DNA of 64,000 nucleotides from SLDF01 sp964537925 (GTDB taxonomy: Bacteria; Bacteroidota; Bacteroidia; Chitinophagales; Saprospiraceae): positions 36,931 to 100,930 of the forward strand of contig CAZICV010000008.1 of NCBI GenBank assembly GCA_964537925.1. Direction: 5' to 3'. The translations under genes were made by a program, and so were the position numbers. The notes below the pieces were generated by a model that ran no database searches, was not told the DNA's origin, and saw only the letters and a program-made list of their open reading frames with translations. Shown here piece after piece: positions 17,446 through 26,501 of the stretch. The stretch's first letter is position 1. Every line of letters begins with the position of its first letter.

Positions 17446-17848
17446 CGACTTCATTCAAGCAGCACGTTCTTACCTGACTCTCCCTTGGCTTCACCAAGGG
17501 CGTAACCGCGCGGGCGTGGATTGCGTCGGGCTAATCATTGCAGCAGCAGCAGACATCGGGATCGAGATTGGAGACTCGCTCGGTTATCGTCGCACGCCCG
17601 ATCCTGAGCGCTTCGTTGAGCATATCAAGAGCGTCACCGATCCCGCAACTGGTTCCGCCCCCGGTGTGGTCGCGCTATTTCGCGAAAGGCAGCAGCCCTG
17701 CCACGCTGGCATCTTCGCTGAGCGAGAGGGTGTCCTGACGCTCATTCATTCCTACGCTCCGATTGGAAAGGTCATGGAAGAGCCTTTCATCCATCATTGG
17801 CCCCGCCTTCTCATGATGACACGCCGCATCAAAGGACTTGAATACTAA
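17432..17848 (+). CDS. NlpC/P60 cell-wall peptidase (GTA gp14-like)
   Basis: A 138-residue tail-associated peptidase; family TIGR02219. The catalytic Cys is in GVDCVGLIIAAA and the His in PCHAGIFAE, the order expected for NlpC/P60 enzymes, which cut peptidoglycan peptide bridges so that DNA can pass. ATG 17432 overlaps the hub gene by 14 bases and gives the family's usual N-terminus (FIQAARSYLTLPWLHQGRN). It is one base-overlapped with the next gene (TAATG). Confidence 0.9.
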   Translation: MPKTDDFIQAARSYLTLPWLHQGRNRAGVDCVGLIIAAAADIGIEIGDSLGYRRTPDPERFVEHIKSVTDPATGSAPGVVALFRERQQPCHAGIFAEREGVLTLIHSYAPIGKVMEEPFIHHWPRLLMMTRRIKGLEY

Positions 17849-20800
17849 TGGCCGTCTTAGCAGTTACCCTTGCTGGTGGTCTTCTCGGCGGTGCCATCGG
17901 CGGTACTTTGGCTGCGGTTTCTCTCGGCCTGACCATCGGCGGCTTTATCGGGCAGACGTTCTTTGGTCCAACGATCAAGGGACCTCAGCTTCAAGACCTG
18001 AAGGTCTCGGCATCGACCTATGGGAACCCAATCCCCGAGGTCTATGGGGTGGTGCGTGTTAGCACCAACATGATCTGGTCCACCGGCATCAGGGAGACGA
18101 AGCACACCTCACGCGGCAAAGGCGGTCCCAAGCGGGAAACCTATACCTACGACTGCACCTTCGCCATGGCGCTGTGCAAGGGGCCTATCGACGGTATTCT
18201 ACGCATTTGGGGCGATGGTAAGCTGATCTATGACGTTTCCGGTAATGCCTCCCGCGATCTCTACAGCGGGGACGCGTTCTACGATATCGCAACAAGTATC
18301 ATGGACGATGCTGGCTGGACCCTCGGTAAGTCGTCGTCTGATACATCCGGCAAGTTCAAGATGCGCGTCTATAAGGGAGGGGAGGACCAGCTTCCCGACT
18401 CCCTTATTGAAGCAGACAAAGGTGTGGGTTCGGTTTCCGCATACCGAGGCATCGCCTACATTGTATTTGAGAATTTCGAGCTAGAAGATTTCGCCAATCG
18501 TATTCCTGCGATTACGGTCGAAGTCTCTAAGGCTATCACCGGGAACTTCCCTTCCATCGTTGCGAAAACCGAGGGCGGTGAAGTAGTCTATAGCGACGGT
18601 AAGTCGTGGTATCCGGACTGGGTAACCGGCTTGCTTTACATGAGTGACAACACAGGTTCGAATCGACAAGTCACCGTGTTCGATATGACGACTATGACGA
18701 AGATGTATTCGGGACCCGGATCGTTTTCGGTAGGCGGACGTGCGTGTTTTATCCCCGGCACGGGAATCGCCTTGAACCAAATCGGTGCGTCTAATAGTCG
18801 TCCTTTTACTGTAACAAATTGGAACACTTTTTCCTCTTTAGGTAACTTCGGCGTCGAAGGTAATGCCTTGGGGATGATCCACCTCAACGGCGCTGGTCAA
18901 TATGTTGAACAATATAGCGCAGACGGAACCTCGTGTGCCAACTTCCACACTGGCGCTAATACTCCAAACGCTTTCGTCCTAAACACAAGCTGGACAAGAG
19001 ATACTATTTGCTTCCGGCCCGGCAATCGTGTGCCCCTATTCATAACTAGTGCGAATTACACTCCGGGAATCATGATCGCTGGTAAGACCGGCACCACATC
19101 GGAGATTATTGGATGGCGCTCTAACTCCCTCGGATGGCTGGATGTTACAGTATGGACAATCCCGAGTGGGTCTGCAGGGTCTTATCAGTATGATCCGATT
19201 CGTCGCTATGTGAACGGTAGTTTCAGCGTCCGGTATCTGACGCTTACTCCGTTTATGGGCGAGACCTACCGCCCCGAGCTATGCCTGTATGATGCGTCGG
19301 ATAACTGCTTGTTCTCCATGGGCATGACGAATGGTGTTCCGTGCTCATTCAAATATGAGCTTGATAGTAACAGCTACAAGTTCAAGGTTAAGTATAGCCC
19401 GGACTTCCAAATCCCGCGTACTACCATGCAATATAGCCGTTTATATGGCGGGACGCTGGGGTATATCTATCCGAGAGCTTACAACCCCCCTATTATTACT
19501 CAAATTGACCTCCAATCAGGAGCAATCCTACAGGAGAATGCGGATAATACTGGCAGCAATCTCGGCCAATGGCATCTGATTAGCGGAAACCAGCATTGGG
19601 ATGACCTGTCCAATAGCGTTCTCCTGAATACCGGAACCGGCTTCCGCCGCGTGTTCCTGCTGGTGGGGTCCTCGGGCTACAGCATCCGTTCCGTTGTCGA
19701 GGATGTGTGCCGGAAGACGAACGTCTTGGTCGATAGTGATTTTGACGTTTCAGACCTTAACGACGACCTCTTGGCAGGTTACCAGATCGACCGCGAATGC
19801 ACGGCGCGCGACGTGCTCAAGCAGCTTGCTACGGCCTATCTCTTCGATGGTTACGAGAGTGACTACAAGCTCAAGTTCCGTTCCCGTGGCAACCCGTCAG
19901 TCACCACGATCACGGAAGACTGGCTCGGCCGAGATAGCGAAGGCCTCGTCGTCAAGGAGTCCTTGACGCAAGAGCTTGAGATGCCGATGCGCATCACGGT
20001 CAATTTCTACGACATCACCCGCGACCACCAGCAAGGCTCACAGAGCGCCAAGCGCAATGCCGGTCCTGTACCGACGATGTGGACCACGAAGGAAGACCGG
20101 ATCGATTTACCTATTGCGTGGTCACCAACGCAAGCGGTGCAGTGCGCTGACAAACTCCTTAAAATGACGTGGGCAAACAGGTGGTCCTTCACCACGTCCA
20201 TGCCATGGAAGTACCTAAAATACGATCCCACTGACGTAGTTACGGTGTCCATGCATGACGGCACCACCTATATGATGCGCCTGAATGAGGTGACGATTGG
20301 CGCGAACTTCTCTATCGAAGCTGTCGCCACCAGCGAGAAAGCCACGGCGTATGTTTCGAATGCGGTAGGCACCAAAAGCGACGCACCGATACAGACGATC
20401 CCCGGCTCGTATCCGTGTTCGCCAGTCATTCTCAATACCCCTCTTCTCCGAGATGAAGATTATACGACCAATAACCTCTCCGTCACTTACCTGACAGCCT
20501 CGACTTCCTCCGCCTACTTCAACGGCGCTCAGATTTTCATGAGCGAAGATTTAGTCGAGTACGACTCCATTGCCTCCATCGGCTCAGGTATTCAGAACGG
20601 CACATGCTTGACCGCCCTGCCGAAAACGAAGGCGTATGAGTCCACGGATGAAACCACTGTCATTCGCGTCCGCATGACGAATCCCTATGCGGTGCTGGAA
20701 TCAGTTGAGCAGGAAACGATGCTCACTTCTTACCTGAACGCCGCCATCATCGGGGACGAAGTGATTCAGTTCCGGGATGCGGTCAAGCAGACCAATGGCG

Positions 20801-21432
20801 AGTGGCATCTGTCTGGTATCCTACGGGCGCGACGCGGAACGAACTACGCGGTGAACTCACACACTGTTGGCGAGCGCTTCGTCCTCCTGTCGGAGGCGAC
20901 GATTGCGAAGTGGAGTCGCACGAAGGACAACTACGTCACGACCCGTCTGTTCAAGGCGGCGTCGCCCGGCTCGACACTCGACGAAGCTGTGATCGTTTCG
21001 GCCGACCTCATTCCGCGCGATCTCATGCCGTTCACGCCTGAGAATTTCGCGATCACGGACGACGACACTACGGTGACGATCACCTGCCAGCGCCGTTCTC
21101 GTGTTACCGAGCCGCTCGTCGGCAGTACGGGCTACATCGGTTATAACGAAGGCGACAAGCTCAGCGCCAAGATCAAGTATGAGATTTGGCCGGGCCTGAC
21201 TCTGACGGATGTGAACACCGTCGAAACGCCTGCTGTGACTGGCGTGTCGTCGTTGTTCGACGGCTCCGGCAATGACATCCCAGCAGCCTTCTCGTTTCCC
21301 CTCTCCTCGCTCTCTGGACAGGATACCTTCCTGCTCAAGGCATACGAGGTAGGTTACGTGGATGGCATCCCTAAGTGGATCGAATTCACGAGGCTGGACG
21401 AGAACCGCTGGAACGCCACGGATTCTTATTGA
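17848..21432 (+). CDS. Tail tip / host specificity protein (J-like, GTA gp15-like)
   Basis: A 1194-residue protein completing the DUF2460-DUF2163-NlpC cassette. The N-terminus is a glycine-rich hydrophobic hairpin (LAGGLLGGAIGGTLAAVSLG) followed by LQDLKVSASTYGNPIPEVYG and a YDCTFAMALCKGPIDGILRIWGD block typical of J-like central tail proteins. Residues about 230-600 form a more variable beta-rich region of lower GC that looks like an insertion. Around 620-860 is a phage-tail_3-like domain (CTARDVLKQLATAYLFDGYE). The C-terminal region probably binds the receptor. Confidence 0.85.
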   Translation: MAVLAVTLAGGLLGGAIGGTLAAVSLGLTIGGFIGQTFFGPTIKGPQLQDLKVSASTYGNPIPEVYGVVRVSTNMIWSTGIRETKHTSRGKGGPKRETYTYDCTFAMALCKGPIDGILRIWGDGKLIYDVSGNASRDLYSGDAFYDIATSIMDDAGWTLGKSSSDTSGKFKMRVYKGGEDQLPDSLIEADKGVGSVSAYRGIAYIVFENFELEDFANRIPAITVEVSKAITGNFPSIVAKTEGGEVVYSDGKSWYPDWVTGLLYMSDNTGSNRQVTVFDMTTMTKMYSGPGSFSVGGRACFIPGTGIALNQIGASNSRPFTVTNWNTFSSLGNFGVEGNALGMIHLNGAGQYVEQYSADGTSCANFHTGANTPNAFVLNTSWTRDTICFRPGNRVPLFITSANYTPGIMIAGKTGTTSEIIGWRSNSLGWLDVTVWTIPSGSAGSYQYDPIRRYVNGSFSVRYLTLTPFMGETYRPELCLYDASDNCLFSMGMTNGVPCSFKYELDSNSYKFKVKYSPDFQIPRTTMQYSRLYGGTLGYIYPRAYNPPIITQIDLQSGAILQENADNTGSNLGQWHLISGNQHWDDLSNSVLLNTGTGFRRVFLLVGSSGYSIRSVVEDVCRKTNVLVDSDFDVSDLNDDLLAGYQIDRECTARDVLKQLATAYLFDGYESDYKLKFRSRGNPSVTTITEDWLGRDSEGLVVKESLTQELEMPMRITVNFYDITRDHQQGSQSAKRNAGPVPTMWTTKEDRIDLPIAWSPTQAVQCADKLLKMTWANRWSFTTSMPWKYLKYDPTDVVTVSMHDGTTYMMRLNEVTIGANFSIEAVATSEKATAYVSNAVGTKSDAPIQTIPGSYPCSPVILNTPLLRDEDYTTNNLSVTYLTASTSSAYFNGAQIFMSEDLVEYDSIASIGSGIQNGTCLTALPKTKAYESTDETTVIRVRMTNPYAVLESVEQETMLTSYLNAAIIGDEVIQFRDAVKQTNGEWHLSGILRARRGTNYAVNSHTVGERFVLLSEATIAKWSRTKDNYVTTRLFKAASPGSTLDEAVIVSADLIPRDLMPFTPENFAITDDDTTVTITCQRRSRVTEPLVGSTGYIGYNEGDKLSAKIKYEIWPGLTLTDVNTVETPAVTGVSSLFDGSGNDIPAAFSFPLSSLSGQDTFLLKAYEVGYVDGIPKWIEFTRLDENRWNATDSY

Positions 21433-21457
21433 CTTTTTGTGGTAGTTTAACTAAACT
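21429..21457 (+). promoter_or_regulatory. Promoter of the fibre genes with operator core
   Basis: TTGACT (21429-21434), 17 bp, TAAACT (21452-21457). The operator core TAGTTTAACTA (21443-21453) overlaps the -10. It lies in the 46-base gap after the tip gene, so fibres and lysis genes can be transcribed separately. Confidence 0.75.
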
Positions 21458-21478
21458 CTTACCCTCATTGAGGATATA

Positions 21479-23014
21479 ATGCCCAACACTCCTTACTTGG
21501 GAATTCCCCAAGTTTCAGCCAGCCAGAACCAGAAAGAAGTAACCATCAACGACGCGATCCTCGCGTTGGAGGCGGCGACGAACGCTGTGCTGACGGTGGA
21601 CTACACAGGTGTGACGACCTACACGCTTACGGCAACGCAAGCGACGCGGAACATGATCTTCAAGCTGACGAATGCGTCGTCGGCTTCGATCCTCAACTTC
21701 CCAATCGCCATCAACGGCGCGTCACTGAATCGTACCTTCGTGGTCCGCAACGAGTCCGGACAGGCGCAGACGATCAAGTTCGCGTCGGGCGCAGGCTCGA
21801 CCGTGGTTGTCCCGAACGGCGCGGCGCGTCTGATCGCAGCGCTCGACGGAACGAATATGATCGTGGCGGCTGAACCCGCTACAGTCGTGGACTTCCTGTC
21901 TCTGACCGACACACCCGGCACCTACGCCGGGATGGGCGGCAAGGTGATCGCGGTAAACGAAGACGAAGATGAGCTTGAGTTCATCGAAGTGGTGTCGTTT
22001 CCCTCCTTCTCGGGCAACGCGCTCAAAGGCTTGAGAGTCAAAGCGGATGGCACTGGCGTGGAGTGGGCGACCATTGTCACGACCTTTGTCGCGCTCACCG
22101 ATACCCCAGCCACCTACGCGGGCCAGCAGGGCAAGCTCGTTGCCGTGAAGACGGCTGAGAACGGACTAGAGTTCGTTGATCCGCCTGAAGCGGAAGCGGT
22201 TGAATACCTCCCTTCCGCTCGCTGGCGCATCCTCGTTGTCGATGGTGGGACGGAAACTCAGATTGGCTTTGGCGAGGTTGAGTTCCAGAATGCAGACGGG
22301 ATCAACCAAGCGACGGGTGGGACGGCAACCGCATCATCTTATGATACGGGGAAGGAGCCTTTCCTTGCCTTCGACAACAACACAGGTCCCGGCGAAGGGT
22401 GGTTGTCCGAGCCTAGTGACGTGGTGGACTCATGGATTGAGTATGAGTTTGCGTCGCCTGTCTCGATCCGTTTCGTCAAACTCTGGCCGATCAACAGCTT
22501 CCCGCAGTTCACGCCCACGCAGTTCAAGATTCAGCGGTGGAACGGCTCAGAGTTCGTGGACGCTGGCGAGCGTATCCCGTTGGAATGGGTCAGCGAGGAA
22601 CCGCAAACCTTCAAGGTGACAGGCGTCCCGCTCTCTTCCGTGACGGACGCACCTGATGACGGGAAGACCTACGCTAGAAAGAACGAGGCGTGGATTGAGA
22701 TCGGACGCGTCTCCATTAACTCATACACGGATGACCACACCTTAGGCCTTGCGGACGTGGGCGGGTACGTGCGGATTGCGAAGGCGACTCCAGTGGATTG
22801 TACCGTACCGCCTCAATCCGATGTTGCTTGGCAGGTGGGTGATCTAATCAACGTGCGGGCTGCTGATGCTGGTCAGGTCACGATTGTGGCGGGTTCTGGC
22901 GTTACGATCACCACCGCCGAGACACTCAAGCTTCGCAAGCAGAATTCATCCGCCGCGCTGATCTACCAAGGATCGGACGTATGGGACCTCGCTGGCGATC
23001 TTGAAGCTGCCTGA
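21479..23014 (+). CDS. Tail fibre-like protein with discoidin-type domain
   Basis: A 511-residue protein. The N-terminus (MPNTPYLGIPQVSASQNQKEVTIND-like opening, then TYTLTATQATRNMIFKLTNA) resembles the DUF2793-type N-terminal region of alphaproteobacterial phage tail proteins. Two short repeats FLSLTDTPGTYAGMGGKVIAV and FVALTDTPATYAGQQGKLVAV (about 140-230) follow. Residues about 240-395 look like a galactose-binding discoidin domain (ARWRILVVDGG; LAFDNNTGPGEGWLSE; FVKLWPINSFPQFTPTQFKI). A beta-rich C-terminus ends the protein. Likely a receptor-binding or side fibre. Confidence 0.65.
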   Translation: MPNTPYLGIPQVSASQNQKEVTINDAILALEAATNAVLTVDYTGVTTYTLTATQATRNMIFKLTNASSASILNFPIAINGASLNRTFVVRNESGQAQTIKFASGAGSTVVVPNGAARLIAALDGTNMIVAAEPATVVDFLSLTDTPGTYAGMGGKVIAVNEDEDELEFIEVVSFPSFSGNALKGLRVKADGTGVEWATIVTTFVALTDTPATYAGQQGKLVAVKTAENGLEFVDPPEAEAVEYLPSARWRILVVDGGTETQIGFGEVEFQNADGINQATGGTATASSYDTGKEPFLAFDNNTGPGEGWLSEPSDVVDSWIEYEFASPVSIRFVKLWPINSFPQFTPTQFKIQRWNGSEFVDAGERIPLEWVSEEPQTFKVTGVPLSSVTDAPDDGKTYARKNEAWIEIGRVSINSYTDDHTLGLADVGGYVRIAKATPVDCTVPPQSDVAWQVGDLINVRAADAGQVTIVAGSGVTITTAETLKLRKQNSSAALIYQGSDVWDLAGDLEAA

Positions 23015-23193
23015 TGCTATCCGCCCCGTCCCTCGCCCTACTAGGACCAGTCGCTTCCTCGTTCCGCATTGTCGCTGACAGTGCGGAAAGCGGCCTGCTT
23101 CTGTCCGGCGACGCTTCGGACGGCAGCGACTTCCTTCTCCTGTCCGGCGACGCTTCGGACGGCGATGACATTCTCCTGATTTCCGAGACCTGA
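23014..23193 (+). CDS. Small tandem-repeat protein between fibre genes
   Basis: A 59-residue frame whose ATG overlaps the fibre stop (TGATG at 23012) and which stops two bases before the next ATG. The protein has two copies of LLLSGDASDGxD, encoded by a near-identical direct DNA repeat (copies starting about 23103 and 23139). I recognise no family; short proteins with LLLS-D repeats occur near fibre genes of alphaproteobacterial phages. Tight coupling on both sides supports it as real. Confidence 0.6.
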   Translation: MLSAPSLALLGPVASSFRIVADSAESGLLLSGDASDGSDFLLLSGDASDGDDILLISET

Positions 23194-23194
23194 C

Positions 23195-24949
23195 ATGACC
23201 AATAAGACTACCGAAGACCTCGATCCTGCTGACGACCTGACTGGTGGCGAACTTCTTCATATCGTTCAGAACGGCAACTCGCGGGTAACGACGCTACAGG
23301 ATGTGGCTGATCTTGCCGGAGACGCTGGCGGGATTCCCGAAGCTCCTGAAGACGGCAGTCTATACGCCCGCAAGGATGGCGAATGGGAATCGTTCGTCCC
23401 CGGCGAAGGTGGTGGTGGCGGCAGCGGTTCGGAACGCATCTCCGCCCGATATTGGCGTATTGCGAATGGCTACTGGCCGTCCGTGGCGCAATGGGTCGGC
23501 TTTGGCGAAATCGAATGGCTGGATGAACTAGGTGCGAACTTGGTTGGATCAGGTGCCGGTTTTGCGTCGTCGGAGAATGGAGGGTGGGGAGCGTCTCTAG
23601 CTTTTAACGGCTCGACCAGCGGCAACGGGTGGCTACCGGCTCAGTATATGGCTCGTACCGCTTGGATTGCCTATGATTTCGTCACTCCGGTTGAGCCTCG
23701 ACAGGTCAAGCTCGCTCCCAACGACTCGTTTACTGACATGCCTCCCATCGCGGCTATTCAGTTTTCTCACAACGCGGTTGACTGGTTCACCACTAATATC
23801 CTGACGATCACGACGCCGGGCACGGCTGACGTGTTCCAGACCTTCAATGTGGAGGAATATACAGGCGAAAGCGCCTCGGCTGGCGGCGGGAGCGGTAGCG
23901 CTATTCTCAATACCTGTGCTCGTGCCTACCTCACCGAGGGCAACTTCAATACCAATGACGGCAATAGTGCGATTGATTTGGACAATGTGGACTACGATCC
24001 TCAAAACTGGTGGGACACGAACGGGTTCGTGCCGCCGATGGGTGTTTATTTAGTCAATGTCCGTATTATGGCCGCGTCTAACGACGCGACTTTCCATAAC
24101 GCCGGGGTCTATATCGACAGCACTTTCCGCCCGCTGGGTAATCGAAGCAACGACTACGAGGGGACGGTATCGGGCAGCGGTGTGATTTATGTTGATGGTA
24201 CTCAGAAGATTAAACCGGGCTACACCCGGAGGAATAATTCCCACGGGTATGGTGGACAAAATAACACCTACATTGAAATTGTTAGGCTTCCAACAAGCGC
24301 CACGGTTGAGAGACCCTTCGTAGCCGGTTGGAAGACAACGAGGGTGGAGACCGCTGGTACGTCATTCAACTTCACCATACCTTCGGTAAGGGCGGGCGAT
24401 CTGATTCTCCTTACGGCAAGCGGAGTCAGCGGCGCGACGCTAGATGGCCCGGAAGACGATGGGTTCACGCTCCTCCACAACGACTCCAACGGCCAAGGGG
24501 TGTGGTTCCACTGGTATAAGATCGCGGATGGAACCGAAAGCGGAGACACTGTTGTCGTTACTTCTTCTGCGACGACGCGTCAGACTGGTTCGGTTATCGT
24601 TGTGCGGGGACAAGCTCCTGGCTCCTACCCGTTTTCAAGCGTCGTCACCAACAGGTCAGACGGCAATACAGGCACGCATGTCGTCCCTTCGGTGAACATG
24701 TTGGAAGGCGAGCTAATGCTTTCGTTCCCCGGTGGTAGCTGGGGAGGTAACTGGCAATATACAGCGCTGAATCTTTCGGAGATTACCAAGATCATCGACC
24801 TCCCGAATAACGGGGGTAACGGCCAAGGGTCTATGTTTGCTGTTGGTATGTATTCAGCGCCAAACGACCTAACTCTCGGCACACAGAATTGGACGCCAGC
24901 AAGTCAGAACGCATATTGCTCCTTGGGCATTGTTATCTCCAAGGCATAA
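23195..24949 (+). CDS. Second tail fibre-like protein with discoidin-type domain
   Basis: A 584-residue protein. The opening (DLDPADDLTGGELLHIVQNG, then RVTTLQDVADLA) is a common phage fibre N-terminus. After a glycine linker (GEGGGGGSGS) comes a discoidin-like domain, about residues 85-220 (ERISARYWRIANGYW; GFGEIEWLDE; AYDFVTPVEPRQVKL). Residues about 235-375 resemble a virion jelly-roll (NARAYLTEGNF type), and the final third (ETAGTSFNFTIPSVRAGDLI) resembles a small beta-sandwich found at fibre ends. It probably recognises host surface sugars with its neighbour. Confidence 0.65.
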   Translation: MTNKTTEDLDPADDLTGGELLHIVQNGNSRVTTLQDVADLAGDAGGIPEAPEDGSLYARKDGEWESFVPGEGGGGGSGSERISARYWRIANGYWPSVAQWVGFGEIEWLDELGANLVGSGAGFASSENGGWGASLAFNGSTSGNGWLPAQYMARTAWIAYDFVTPVEPRQVKLAPNDSFTDMPPIAAIQFSHNAVDWFTTNILTITTPGTADVFQTFNVEEYTGESASAGGGSGSAILNTCARAYLTEGNFNTNDGNSAIDLDNVDYDPQNWWDTNGFVPPMGVYLVNVRIMAASNDATFHNAGVYIDSTFRPLGNRSNDYEGTVSGSGVIYVDGTQKIKPGYTRRNNSHGYGGQNNTYIEIVRLPTSATVERPFVAGWKTTRVETAGTSFNFTIPSVRAGDLILLTASGVSGATLDGPEDDGFTLLHNDSNGQGVWFHWYKIADGTESGDTVVVTSSATTRQTGSVIVVRGQAPGSYPFSSVVTNRSDGNTGTHVVPSVNMLEGELMLSFPGGSWGGNWQYTALNLSEITKIIDLPNNGGNGQGSMFAVGMYSAPNDLTLGTQNWTPASQNAYCSLGIVISKA

Positions 24950-24978
24950 TCTTCCAAAGCAACTAAATCCAAGGCATT

Positions 24979-25818
24979 ATGAAAATTATCAACGGCATCC
25001 TTCAGGGCGTTCCATTCATTAAGTCCCCCAACCATGGTGGCACGATCACCCCCAAGTTCATCACCTGTCACTACACTGCAGGTTGGACCGCCGCCTCTGC
25101 CATCTCCACCTTGACCAACCCCTCGGCTCAGGTCTCCGCACAGTTCGTTATCGACCGTGACGGCAGTATCACTCAGCTTGTCTCCTGTGAGCAGCGCGCA
25201 TGGCACGCAGGTCCGTCCGCCTTCATGGGCTACAAGGACCTCAACACCCACGCCATTGGCTTGGAGTTCGTCAATCCCGGCTACATCAAGCGCTCGGGCA
25301 GCGGCTACGTCGATAGCACCGGCAAGGCGATCCCAGCCGCACGCCTGCAAGGCTACGACTTGTCGCTTGAGCAGGCGCATCCTCGCCTCGGCGGCGGAAA
25401 GGTGGTGTGGCCTGCTTACACCAAGGCGCAACTCGACGCTGGGCGCGAACTGCTCAAGGCGATCTGCGACGCCTACAATATCCTCGGCGTATGCAGCCAC
25501 GAGGAGATCGACACTCGTGGGTGGAAGACCGATCCCGGCCCCAACTTCCCGATTGGGGAGTTCAAGACGCTGGCGGACCGCTACGAGGGACGTGCCGCTG
25601 GTGGTCCCTCCCCTTCCCCCACCGCTCGCGCTACCGTTACCGCCAGCGCCCTCAACGGGCGTGAGCAGCCATCCACGTCTGCGCCGATTGTCGCACTCCT
25701 CCACGCCAACGACAATGTGACCATCCTCGAAGACCGAGGCGATTGGTGTCTCGTCAGCGGTGGTAAGCTGGCGCGACCTGTGTGGGTTGCGGACAAGTAT
25801 CTGAAGCACGCCGCATGA
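24979..25818 (+). CDS. Endolysin: N-acetylmuramoyl-L-alanine amidase with SH3b domain
   Basis: A 279-residue lysis enzyme. Residues 10-200 are an amidase_2 (PGRP-like) domain that cuts the bond between muramic acid and L-alanine. Zinc ligands are His31 (CHYTAG), a His near 174 (CSHEEID) and Asp185 region (KTDPGPNF). A Pro-rich linker (PSPSPTA) leads to a C-terminal SH3b wall-binding domain (about 218-279, ALNGREQPSTSAPIVALLHA; VWVADKYL). No signal peptide is seen, so release depends on a holin. ATGA overlap with the spanin gene completes a lysis cassette. Confidence 0.92.
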   Translation: MKIINGILQGVPFIKSPNHGGTITPKFITCHYTAGWTAASAISTLTNPSAQVSAQFVIDRDGSITQLVSCEQRAWHAGPSAFMGYKDLNTHAIGLEFVNPGYIKRSGSGYVDSTGKAIPAARLQGYDLSLEQAHPRLGGGKVVWPAYTKAQLDAGRELLKAICDAYNILGVCSHEEIDTRGWKTDPGPNFPIGEFKTLADRYEGRAAGGPSPSPTARATVTASALNGREQPSTSAPIVALLHANDNVTILEDRGDWCLVSGGKLARPVWVADKYLKHAA

Positions 25819-26243
25819 GCTTGCTTCCCCCTTGGGCGAACGTCGCCTCCTTCCTTACCAGCAAGAAATTCCTCGTCCCAGCAGGCGTCATAGCCCTGCT
25901 GCTCGCCATCGGCGTCGGAACGTACTTCTACCTCAACAAGCAGACGAACAAGCTGGTCAATTCAGCCGTCGAGAACGTGAACCTCCAAGCCACCAACAAG
26001 ACGCTGGAGACGCAAGCCAAGGTCCAGAACCGCGCTGCGGCTGTGGATGTGAAGATGGACGCTCTCAAGGTCCAGACGACCAAGGATTACGAATATGTCC
26101 GCAACCAAATCCAGTCCGCCCCTGCGGAGCAGAAAGCTGCTGCCGTACCTTCTCTCATCATTGATACTATCAATGAGCTTGACCGGCTGCGTCAAAACCG
26201 TGACGCGGGTGGAGTTCCTGACGACCAAGTTCCGGTCGGATGA
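25815..26243 (+). CDS. Inner-membrane spanin (Rz-like)
   Basis: A 142-residue protein with one N-terminal membrane segment (FLVPAGVIALLLAIGVGTYF, about 19-38) followed by a long polar helix with coiled-coil character. That is the layout of i-spanins, which span the periplasm and fuse the membranes with an outer-membrane lipoprotein. ATG 25815 overlaps the endolysin stop (ATGA). The o-spanin gene begins inside its 3' half in another frame, the classic Rz/Rz1 arrangement. Confidence 0.85.
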   Translation: MSLLPPWANVASFLTSKKFLVPAGVIALLLAIGVGTYFYLNKQTNKLVNSAVENVNLQATNKTLETQAKVQNRAAAVDVKMDALKVQTTKDYEYVRNQIQSAPAEQKAAAVPSLIIDTINELDRLRQNRDAGGVPDDQVPVG

Positions 26244-26430
26244 ACTGACCTGCAAGGACGCGCCCGTTGGGCAATTATCCTACGACGCCTCTGCTGAGGT
26301 TGTAGCTGAGCGCTATCGACGCACGGACGAAGCAGGGGAAGACTGCCGCCAGAAGCTCATTCGCGTGCGTCTCAAGCAGGAGGTGACGGAAGAGGTTGTG
26401 GCGGAGATCAACGCCAAGGCTAAGCGATAG
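26095..26430 (+). CDS. Outer-membrane spanin lipoprotein (Rz1-like), overlapping Rz
   Basis: A 111-residue protein in the +1 frame relative to Rz, overlapping its last 149 bases. The N-terminus has a basic start (RSRK), a hydrophobic stretch (LLPYLLSSLILSMS) and a lipobox LTGC with the acylated Cys32, so it should be sorted to the outer membrane. The rest is a charged helical domain. The C-terminal helix QEVTEEVVAEINAKAKR can pair with Rz. It is longer than lambda Rz1 and extends past the Rz stop. Confidence 0.85.
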   Translation: MSATKSSPPLRSRKLLPYLLSSLILSMSLTGCVKTVTRVEFLTTKFRSDELTCKDAPVGQLSYDASAEVVAERYRRTDEAGEDCRQKLIRVRLKQEVTEEVVAEINAKAKR

Positions 26431-26472
26431 GTTGAGATTCGGCTTGAAGTAAAGTCTGGCCTGACTTACGAG

Positions 26473-26480
26473 GTTAGTTT
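26473..26480 (+). promoter_or_regulatory. Half operator upstream of ligase
   Basis: GTTAGTTT preceded by GG, in the gap between spanin and ligase genes. A possible promoter is CTGACT (26461-26466) with a poor -10, so promoter activity is uncertain. Confidence 0.35.
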
Positions 26481-26501
26481 CAAACCACATTGCGAGGATT
26501 C

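Noticed and set aside
23103..23165. Direct repeat as a sign of a mobile element
   Set aside because: It is an in-frame repeat within a small coding sequence, with no inverted ends or transposase nearby.
24904..25809. Minus-strand frame of 301 codons opposite the endolysin
   Set aside because: Shadow of the amidase gene; no domain or regulatory signal.
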